A DNA stretch of 64,000 nucleotides from J054 sp964613615 (lineage in GTDB: Bacteria > Pseudomonadota > Gammaproteobacteria > Steroidobacterales > GCA-2729495): positions 30,963-94,962 of the forward strand of contig CAZTIB010000213.1 of NCBI GenBank assembly GCA_964613615.1, written 5' to 3'. Under the pieces are notes generated by a model. The model was not told the origin of the DNA. It ran no database searches and saw nothing but the letters and a program-made list of their open reading frames with translations. The translations under genes were made by a program, and so were the position numbers. Positions within the stretch are counted from its first letter, which is position 1; the number at the start of each line of letters is the position of its first letter. Positions 15,207 through 21,629 of this stretch are shown one piece after another.

Positions 15207-17427
15207 CCGTCAATACTTCCACCAGCGCCGGGCCTGGCGCGGCCAGGCCCTCGCGCAGCGCTGCGTCCAGTTCATCCGCCCGCGTGACCCGCAGCCCGAG
15301 CCCGCCGCACAGGGTAGCGTAGTCGGCGAAGTTCGGATTCGACAGCGCCGTTTCCCACACAGGCCAATGGCCACTGCGTTGTTCCTTGCTGATCTTGCCG
15401 AGTTCGCCGTTGTTCATCAGCACGTGCGTGATGTTCATGCCATATTTCACGGCGGTGTTGAACTCGCCAAGGTACTGGCCAAAGCCACCGTCGCCGCTGA
15501 CCGACACCACCTTGCGCCCGGCAAAGGCCGAGACGGAACGGGTCGCGGCCCAGGCGCCCATGGCAGCTGGGAACGCGAAACCGATAGACCCGAGGTACCC
15601 AGACATCAGCACCCGCTGGTCTCGGCATTCGAAGTAGCGGCCAAACGAATAGGTGTTGTTGCCGACGTCCACGGCAATCACGGCATCGGCCGGCACCAGC
15701 GATGACAGCGCGTCGAACAGCAGCGCTGCATTCAGCCCCTTGCCGCGATCGCGCGTCCGGCGCCGGGCTTTCTCGTCGCGCCAGATACGCCAGCGTGCAG
15801 CGATGTCCTCGCGCTGATCTTCCGCCGCGGTGGTCGCCGGCAACGCGACCGAGATCTGTGTCGCAGTGATGCCGATCTCGCCGAGCACCGGCAGTTCCAC
15901 CGGGTGAAACTTGCCAAGCGCCATCGGCTCGAAGTCCACCTGGATGACCGGCTTTTTCTTTTCTATACCGGTGTGGTCGGAGAAAGACGCGCCGAAGACG
16001 ACCAGCAGGTCACTCTCGTTCATGAACCAGCTCGCCACGGGCGTGCCGCTGCGGCCGAGCACGCCGGCGGCCAGCGGGTGATCGTCCGGCACCTGGCCCT
16101 TCGCCTTGAAGGTGGTCAGCACCGGCGCGTTCAGCCTTTCGGCCAGCGCCATGATGGCCGGCATCGACTGCCGGGCACCGTAACCGACGATGACGGTGGG
16201 CCGTCGTGCTGCGGCAATGCGCGCCGCCGCTGCGGCCACCACGTCGGCCGGCGGCGTAATGCCGTGGTTGCCAGTGCGCCCGGCCGGCGTGCCGGCTGCG
16301 GCGTCGTCCGCCGCCGGCACCGTCTGCACTTCGTCGGGGAAAATCAGGTGCGCCACGTCGCGCTGCACCAGCGCGTTCTTGCAGGCCAGGTTCATCAGTT
16401 CCGCGTGCCGCGAATCCCGCAGCACCGTCTGGCTGAAGACCGCGACCGGGGCGAAGGCGGCGGCGAGATCCAGCTCCTGGAAGGCGCCCGGGCCAAGCAC
16501 CTGCGTCTGCACCTGGCCGGTCAGGGCCAGCACCGGTGCGCGATCGACTTTGGCGTCCCAAAGCCCGGTCATCAGGTTGGTTGCCCCCGGCCCGGCAATG
16601 GTCAGGCACGCGGCCGGCGTGCCGGTGAGCTTCGCGTAGCCCGAAGCGGCAAAGGCCGCGGCGCCCTCGTGGCGAATCCCGAAATAGTTGAGCCCTCCCT
16701 GCTCTGCCTGCACGCGGATCGCATCTGCCAGGCCGAGGTTGGAGTGACCCACCATGCCGAACACGTCCGTTACGCCCCAGTTCACCATGGTCTCGACCAT
16801 CACGTCGCTGACCGTGCGTGTGCGCACCGTGCTTTCTTTGACCGCGACATAGATGCCGTCGTCCCGCTCCTCCACCGGGTAGACGTCCACACCGTCGTCG
16901 TGGCTGCCGGGAGACTTCCCCGTAACCGGGTCGAAATCCCAGCCGTGCCACGGGCAGCGCAGCCAGCACTGGCCGCCCTCGCCCGGTTCGATGGAGCCTT
17001 CCGCCAGCGGCCCACCTTGATGGGGGCACGCGTTGTCCAGCGCTGCGTAGCGACCGCCCATGCGCGTCAGGGCCAGCGTCAGCGTGCCGGCCTGGGCCGG
17101 GCGCACTTCGCCGTCCTGCATGTCGTCGCTGTCCGCCACCCGGTACCAGACCGTGCGCAGACCGTCCTGCTCGTCCAGTTCGTCCTGCGTGATGGCCTTG
17201 TGGGAGCCGTCGCACAGCGGCGGCTTGTTCGTTCGCTTGCACTGGCACAGGAACTGCTTGCCACCCTTGTCCGGCTTGTAGGCCAGTGGCTCGAATTCCG
17301 TTCCGGCGTGCGAGCCGTCGCAGAAAGGCTGGTTCTTCGAGCCCCCGCAGGTGCACCAGTAATAGGACTTGCCGGCCTCCACTTCGACGGCGGCCGGGCG
17401 AGTATCTGCGATGCGGGGTCTGGACAT
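15190..17427 (-). CDS. Fusion enzyme: two CDGSH iron-sulfur domains, Rieske domain, TPP-dependent oxidase/synthase-like module
   Basis: This 745-residue protein has four modules. Residues 25-40 (CTCGGSKNQPFCDGSH) and 61-76 (CQCKRTNKPPLCDGSH) are two perfect CDGSH [2Fe-2S] motifs. Residues 95-200 form a Rieske domain, with C134-P-H136 and C158-P-W-H161 as cluster ligands. From about 206 to the end runs a thiamine-diphosphate enzyme of the acetolactate synthase/pyruvate oxidase group: the catalytic glutamate lies in IRHEGAAAFAASGYAKL, and the TPP-Mg motif starts at GDGGFGQYLGEFNTAVKYG and ends at the paired asparagines in VLMNNGELGKI. ATG 17427 is chosen because AGGAG sits eight bases upstream. 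The layout implies electron flow between the TPP site and Fe-S clusters in one chain; the substrate, probably a 2-oxoacid, is inference. Confidence 0.88.
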   Translation of the reverse strand: MSRPRIADTRPAAVEVEAGKSYYWCTCGGSKNQPFCDGSHAGTEFEPLAYKPDKGGKQFLCQCKRTNKPPLCDGSHKAITQDELDEQDGLRTVWYRVADSDDMQDGEVRPAQAGTLTLALTRMGGRYAALDNACPHQGGPLAEGSIEPGEGGQCWLRCPWHGWDFDPVTGKSPGSHDDGVDVYPVEERDDGIYVAVKESTVRTRTVSDVMVETMVNWGVTDVFGMVGHSNLGLADAIRVQAEQGGLNYFGIRHEGAAAFAASGYAKLTGTPAACLTIAGPGATNLMTGLWDAKVDRAPVLALTGQVQTQVLGPGAFQELDLAAAFAPVAVFSQTVLRDSRHAELMNLACKNALVQRDVAHLIFPDEVQTVPAADDAAAGTPAGRTGNHGITPPADVVAAAAARIAAARRPTVIVGYGARQSMPAIMALAERLNAPVLTTFKAKGQVPDDHPLAAGVLGRSGTPVASWFMNESDLLVVFGASFSDHTGIEKKKPVIQVDFEPMALGKFHPVELPVLGEIGITATQISVALPATTAAEDQREDIAARWRIWRDEKARRRTRDRGKGLNAALLFDALSSLVPADAVIAVDVGNNTYSFGRYFECRDQRVLMSGYLGSIGFAFPAAMGAWAATRSVSAFAGRKVVSVSGDGGFGQYLGEFNTAVKYGMNITHVLMNNGELGKISKEQRSGHWPVWETALSNPNFADYATLCGGLGLRVTRADELDAALREGLAAPGPALVEVLTDAELV

Positions 17428-17567
17428 GGCTGTGGCTCCTGGTTCACGGAGATTCAACACGGCCAGCGTGGCCGACGCAAACGCGGCACGGTCGCCCGGG
17501 GCGGCCGGCCGTGCGATGATCGGCCGCCGTCGCCCGCGGCGACCAGAGTCTTTGGGGAACTGTGTCG

Positions 17568-18662
17568 ATGAGAACCGTTGTCTGCACCCTTGCGGCTGCT
17601 CTGTTAATTACCCTGGGCACCACTACGTGGGCACAAGACATCGTGGCCGAACTGGACCTGCGCGCCGCGCCAGACCCGGTGCGGGAGGATCCGCGGTGGG
17701 CACCGAACGGACCTTTCGTTGTCCGCGTGCTGTCGGCACAGCAACTCACAGCCCTGCAGCAGGCCGCCGGCGACGTGCGGCTGATCGGTGTGAGCACGGA
17801 AGCCGAAGCCCTGGCGGCCATTGGCGATGCGACGGCGCTGCTGGGTTTTTGTTCGGCCACGTTACTCGACGCTGCGCCGCGGCTGCGCTGGCTCCAGCTC
17901 TACGCTGCCGGCGCCGAGAATTGCGTTGGCCTGCCGCAAATCCGTAGCGGCCAGATCCTGCTCACCAACCTGCAGCGCGTCTCGAGCCCGACTATCGCCG
18001 AACATGCGCTGGGCATGACGCTGGTGCTGACCCGCGGGCTCGCGCCGCACATTTCGGCGCAGAGCCGCGGCGACTGGAACCCTGGACTCGTGCCGATGCA
18101 AAGCCGCGTGGAACTCGGCGGGCGAACCATGCTTGTCGTGGGCCTCGGCGGCATCGGTACCGAGGTGGCCCGCAGGGCTGACGCACTCGGCATGCGCGTG
18201 ATTGCCATTCGCGCCAGCGGCCGGGCCGGGCCCGACTACGTCGCCGACGTGGGCACGCCGGACGAATTGCTGACATACGCGGCGCAGGCCGACGTCGTCG
18301 TAGCCAGCGTACCGCTGACGCCCGAAACCAGTGGCTTGTTCGACGCAGCGTTCTTTCGCGCAATGCGCGCCGGCGCCTACTTCATCAATGTCGGCCGCGG
18401 CCGGAGTGTCGTCACCGATGACCTGGTCGCCGCGCTGCGCAGTGGCGGCATCGCCGGCGCGGGCCTCGATGTAACCGACCCCGAACCGCTGCCGCCCGAC
18501 CACCCACTGTGGTTAATGCCAAACGTGATCATCACCCCGCACGTCGCCGCGCAGTCCGACCGGATCTTCGAGCGCGTGCTCGGGGCCGTGGGCGAAAACT
18601 TGCGCCGTTATGTGGCCGGCGAAGCGATGCTGTCGGTTGTAGATCCAGAGCGAGGGTACTGA
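17568..18662 (+). CDS. D-2-hydroxyacid dehydrogenase family protein with an N-terminal signal peptide
   Basis: This 364-residue protein starts with a Sec-type signal (MRTVVCTLAAALLITLGTTT, then WAQ as a likely cleavage site). The rest is a complete D-isomer-specific 2-hydroxyacid dehydrogenase: NAD-binding GLGGIGTEVARRADALGM, the catalytic arginine in FINVGRGRSVVTDDL, the glutamate in DVTDPEPLPPDHPLW and the histidine in IITPHVAAQ. NAD(P)-dependent enzymes of this family are normally cytoplasmic, so export is unusual. ATG 17568 is preferred over GTG 17562 because GGGGA is nine bases upstream. It is divergent from the fusion enzyme. No twin-arginine motif or lipobox is present. Confidence 0.82.
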   Translation: MRTVVCTLAAALLITLGTTTWAQDIVAELDLRAAPDPVREDPRWAPNGPFVVRVLSAQQLTALQQAAGDVRLIGVSTEAEALAAIGDATALLGFCSATLLDAAPRLRWLQLYAAGAENCVGLPQIRSGQILLTNLQRVSSPTIAEHALGMTLVLTRGLAPHISAQSRGDWNPGLVPMQSRVELGGRTMLVVGLGGIGTEVARRADALGMRVIAIRASGRAGPDYVADVGTPDELLTYAAQADVVVASVPLTPETSGLFDAAFFRAMRAGAYFINVGRGRSVVTDDLVAALRSGGIAGAGLDVTDPEPLPPDHPLWLMPNVIITPHVAAQSDRIFERVLGAVGENLRRYVAGEAMLSVVDPERGY

Positions 18663-18737
18663 AGACCCGACTAGCCCGGCCCGGCTGCTGCTCTTCAGCT
18701 CATTCGCCGGTGCGATCCACGCGCACCCGGTTGTTGG

Positions 18738-19226
18738 TCAGGGCTGCGCGCCCTTGCTGGCCTGCCAACGATCGAGAATGGCCCGAGCCTGGTTGGTGTC
18801 CGGATTCATGGCCCGGTCATGGTCCGGCAGCCGCGCCGTCAACTCGATCACGTAACCGTTGGGATCACGGAAGTAGATGGAATGGATGAACTCATGGTCC
18901 GCAATCCCCCGGCTCTCGATCCCGGCGGCGCGCCCTTTCTCGAGCATCGGTTCGAGGACCGACGCATCGACCTCCAGCGCAATATGCAGGTCGTAGTCAC
19001 GCTGCGGCTTGAAATCGAAGGGGGCCTCGGGGTCTTCGAAGAAGGCGAGGTACGAGCCATCGTCCATTTCGTAGAAAGTGTGCAGCACCGAAGTCTTGCG
19101 ACCGGTCTTGGTCTCATCGATCTCTAGGGAACCGGCCAGTCGCAGGCCAAGGAAGTCCTCGTAGAACTGACGTGTCTCCTCCGAGTCGCGACACCGATAG
19201 GCGTTGTGGTGAAGTTTACGAAGCAT
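18738..19226 (-). CDS. VOC family (glyoxalase / dioxygenase fold) protein
   Basis: This 162-residue protein has the paired beta-alpha-beta repeats of the vicinal oxygen chelate fold: KLHHNAYRCRDSEETRQFY with the first metal-ligand histidine, DLHIALEVD in the middle with a second histidine, and FRDPNGYVIELTARL with the closing glutamate. Members include glyoxalase I, extradiol dioxygenases and isomerases; the substrate is not predictable. It is convergent with the exported dehydrogenase and has 150 bp of non-coding sequence upstream. Confidence 0.83.
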   Translation of the reverse strand: MLRKLHHNAYRCRDSEETRQFYEDFLGLRLAGSLEIDETKTGRKTSVLHTFYEMDDGSYLAFFEDPEAPFDFKPQRDYDLHIALEVDASVLEPMLEKGRAAGIESRGIADHEFIHSIYFRDPNGYVIELTARLPDHDRAMNPDTNQARAILDRWQASKGAQP

Positions 19227-19376
19227 CGCGATTCCTCTGCCTGATTACGAGGTCAGATCGACGCGAACGAGAGGCCCGCATTTGGCCACTCCAGCGTCGC
19301 ATGTGCGATTAATCTAAGGGCTGAAGGGGGTCACAGACAAGTCAGGATCGGGAGAGAATTCCCGGAATTCGCCATG

Positions 19377-20732
19377 TCAGGAATCCGTTTCACTGCGTCG
19401 GCGAAAGAACAGCGCGCCGAGCACTGCCCAGCCAAGCACCATCGCCCATTCGTACGGCCAGATCAGCGCCGACGGGCTGAACGGCAGGTAGAGTGTAAAC
19501 AGACCGCAGCACAGCAGCAGCGCCGTCCAGCCGACCGGCCGACCCCACCGGATGCGAAACGGACGCGGCATATCGGGTTCACGATGGCGCAGCGTGAGAA
19601 ACGCGGCGGCGACCATGCCGTAGGCAATGACGATCGAGAAACTGCCGGCATCGATGAGCCAGACCAGGATCGTGCGGCCGAACAGCGGCCCGATTGCGCA
19701 CAGCGCGCCGATGAACAGCACCGCTTTGTAGGGCGTCCGGAATCGCGGGTGCAGTTCGGCGAAGGCGCCGGGCAGCATGCCGGAATGGCCTAACGCGTAG
19801 AGCACGCGGCTGCCGCCAATGATGAACGCGTTCCAGCTGGTCATGATGCCGCCAATGCCGCCGATAACCAGCAGCTTCCCGGCCCAGCCGCCGCCCCAGG
19901 CAGTGGCAGTCGCATCGGCCGTGGCCATGGTCGATGTCGCGCGGGCGTCGGCCGGCAGCGCCAGCGCAACCCCCAGCGATACCAGCAGATACCACAGCAC
20001 GGCCAGCGCGACGCTGATTACCAGTAGCCGGCCGATCTCCTGGAAGGGCAGGTCAATTTCTTCGGCCGACTGCGGGATCACGTCGAAACCGACCAGCACG
20101 GTCGGCACCATGATCAGCACGCCCAGCACGCCGGCCGCGCCATTGACCATTAATGGTTCGATGTTGACCGGGTCGCCGTTCGTGAATGCGCCGGCCAGGA
20201 AAAACACCCCGATCAGGAAGAACAGCGTCGTTACCAGGCCCTGGACGAAGGCCGCAAGGCGAATACCAACGACATTGATGACGGTCATCAGGGCTGTCGC
20301 AGCGACGCCGACCAGCACGAAACTCAGGTGCACGTCCGAGTTGCCGACCGACCACAGGTAGCCGGCCTTCATGGCGGGAAACAGGTATTCCACGGCGGTC
20401 GGCAGCGCAACCGCCTCGAAGGTAGGCACAGTCAGATAGCCCATCAGCAGCGCCCAGGTGCAGATGAACGAAGGCGTGCGGCCGAATGCCCGCAGCGTGT
20501 AGACGTGTTCGCCGCCGGCCTGTGGCATGGCCGCGGCGAGTTCGGCATAGGTCAGGCCGATGAAGACCATGGCCGTGCCACCGATGACGAAGGCCAGCAG
20601 AGTGCCCAGGGTACCGGCGCGGGTGAGCCAGTCGCCGGTCAGCAACACCCAGCTCCAGCCGATCATGGCGCCAAAGGCCATGGTGATGACCTCGCGTCGC
20701 CCAAGAACACGTATGAAACCCGTCGCTGCCAT
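19377..20732 (-). CDS. APC superfamily amino acid/organocation permease
   Basis: This 451-residue inner-membrane transporter has about twelve hydrophobic helices. The first helix region ITMAFGAMIGWSWVLLTGDW matches the APC unwound-helix motif (GxxIG), and LTYAELAAAMPQAGGEHVYT is the conserved loop before helix 3. Substrates of the family are amino acids, amines or related cations. ATG 20732 begins MAATGFIRVLGRREVIT; the frame stays open upstream into the tRNA-Ser repeat region, which is non-coding. No clear ribosome site is seen. Confidence 0.85.
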   Translation of the reverse strand: MAATGFIRVLGRREVITMAFGAMIGWSWVLLTGDWLTRAGTLGTLLAFVIGGTAMVFIGLTYAELAAAMPQAGGEHVYTLRAFGRTPSFICTWALLMGYLTVPTFEAVALPTAVEYLFPAMKAGYLWSVGNSDVHLSFVLVGVAATALMTVINVVGIRLAAFVQGLVTTLFFLIGVFFLAGAFTNGDPVNIEPLMVNGAAGVLGVLIMVPTVLVGFDVIPQSAEEIDLPFQEIGRLLVISVALAVLWYLLVSLGVALALPADARATSTMATADATATAWGGGWAGKLLVIGGIGGIMTSWNAFIIGGSRVLYALGHSGMLPGAFAELHPRFRTPYKAVLFIGALCAIGPLFGRTILVWLIDAGSFSIVIAYGMVAAAFLTLRHREPDMPRPFRIRWGRPVGWTALLLCCGLFTLYLPFSPSALIWPYEWAMVLGWAVLGALFFRRRSETDS

Positions 20733-20785
20733 GGGCCGATGGTACCGGGGAAACTCGAGGCTTCGAATCCCTGACAGCAAGGCGC

Positions 20786-20811
20786 AAAAAAGGCCCCTTC
20801 GGGGCCTTTTT
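20786..20811 (-). terminator. Intrinsic terminator, second copy behind tRNA-Ser
   Basis: Arms GGCCCC (20792-20797) and GGGGCC (20801-20806) with loop TTC are flanked by A-tracts and T-tracts on both sides, so it can act in either direction. It sits in the distal copy of a 200-bp repeat behind tRNA-Ser. Confidence 0.7.
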
Positions 20812-20833
20812 ATTTGGCGGAGAGGGAGGGATT
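20811..20833 (-). repeat. Truncated direct copy of the tRNA-Ser 3' end
   Basis: The 23 bases here are identical to 21010-21032, which hold the acceptor and part of the T-arm of tRNA-Ser plus its CCA and four following bases. After the shared part the sequence diverges into GC-rich hairpins with no cloverleaf, so it is a partial copy and not a second tRNA. The offset is 199 bp. Confidence 0.75.
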
Positions 20834-20953
20834 GATGGCCTGCTCCGCAGGCCACCCTGCGGGCTCCGCGCCTACGCCGCTCCGTCGCTCTCCCCGTCAA
20901 CTGGATCGCATGGCGATCCACCTGCCGGACCCGGGTCGAACCCGGATTGTCTA

Positions 20954-20972
20954 TTCGAGGGTTCGAATCCCT
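20954..20972 (+). repeat. Inverted copy of the tRNA-Ser T-arm
   Basis: These 19 bases (ending TTCGAATCCCT) are the exact reverse complement of 21026-21044, the T-arm of tRNA-Ser. The two inverted copies enclose the intrinsic terminator at 20987-21010. A related but diverged copy (CTTCGAATCCCTGA) lies about 200 bp away at 20761-20774. Confidence 0.75.
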
Positions 20973-20986
20973 GATGGCAAAAAACA

Positions 20987-21010
20987 AAAAAGCCCTTTCA
21001 AGGGCTTTTT
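20987..21010 (-). terminator. Intrinsic terminator directly behind tRNA-Ser
   Basis: The hairpin GCCCTT (20992-20997) / AAGGGC (21000-21005) is flanked by an A-tract on one side and a T-tract on the other. It begins four bases after the tRNA CCA end on the minus strand and can function in both orientations. Confidence 0.8.
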
Positions 21011-21013
21011 ATT

Positions 21014-21104
21014 TGGCGGAGAGGGAGGGATTCGAACCCTCGAAGGGCTTTTAACCCTTACTCCCTTAGCAGGGGAGCGCTTTCGACCACTCAGCCACCT
21101 CTCC
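21014..21104 (-). tRNA. tRNA-Ser (anticodon GCU)
   Basis: The minus strand reads GGAGAGGTGGCTGAGTGG at the 5' end, with the D-arm, an anticodon loop CTGCTAA giving GCU, a long variable arm (AGGGTTAAAAGCCCT) as in class II serine tRNAs, the T-arm GAGGGTTCGAATCCCTC, and the acceptor 3' strand ending with an encoded CCA. Length is 91 bases. It follows csrA, as in many gammaproteobacteria. Confidence 0.95.
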
Positions 21105-21171
21105 GATCACCATTCGATACCAGCGCACCGAACCCATCGATCCGGTGCGCTTCGGCTGGCCGCGCAGGGTA

Positions 21172-21384
21172 TCAGTCGTTGACTGCTTCCGCTACGTCCG
21201 GCGGCGCCGAACCGTTTTGTTTTTCCCGGCAGATCCGCTCGTAGATCTCTTCGCGGTGCACCGCAATTTCTTTCGGTGCCTTGACCCCCAGTCTGACCTG
21301 GTTGCCTTTCACGCCCAGAACGGTGACGTCCACCTCGTTCCCGATTATGACGGTCTCACCGACGCGTCTAGTCAGAATCAGCAT
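21172..21384 (-). CDS. csrA: Carbon storage regulator, global translational regulator
   Basis: This 70-residue RNA-binding dimer begins MLILTRRVGETVIIGNEVDV and continues through VLGVKGNQVRLGVKAPKEI with the family's conserved VHREEIYERI. It binds GGA motifs in leaders of target mRNAs and controls carbon storage, motility and biofilm genes. The start at 21384 is fixed by the family and by AGGGGGAG just upstream. The 245 bp between it and alaS hold no recognisable gene. The alaS-csrA-tRNA-Ser order is conserved in gammaproteobacteria. Confidence 0.97.
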   Translation of the reverse strand: MLILTRRVGETVIIGNEVDVTVLGVKGNQVRLGVKAPKEIAVHREEIYERICREKQNGSAPPDVAEAVND

Positions 21385-21629
21385 GGCTCCCCCTGTTATT
21401 TTTTTTGCCCTGTTTGCACGCCAATCCCGGCGCGCGCCCGAGCGTCTCCTCTCCGCCGGTGACACCCACTTCACCGACAGGCAACGCCTGCGCGCGCCTG
21501 CAAACATGCGAAAAAAGGACAGCATTGCCAAGGCCCGTTCCGGGCCGGTTATGCGTAAGCAGCTCCTCCTAAGCCGCCCGGGGTCACCCGATCATACCCC
21601 AGCGCCGGCGGATCGTTCCAGCCGCAGAA

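Noticed and set aside
20811..20960. Second tRNA gene behind tRNA-Ser
   Set aside because: Only the 3' acceptor part is copied; no D-arm or anticodon arm can be folded from the adjoining bases.
20733..20987. N-terminal extension of the APC permease
   Set aside because: The extension reads through the tRNA-Ser repeat and terminators and has no transporter features; the protein starts at ATG 20732.
21385..21531. N-terminal extension of CsrA
   Set aside because: CsrA has a fixed start (MLILTRR) with a strong ribosome site at 21384; the extra 49 residues have no counterpart in the family.
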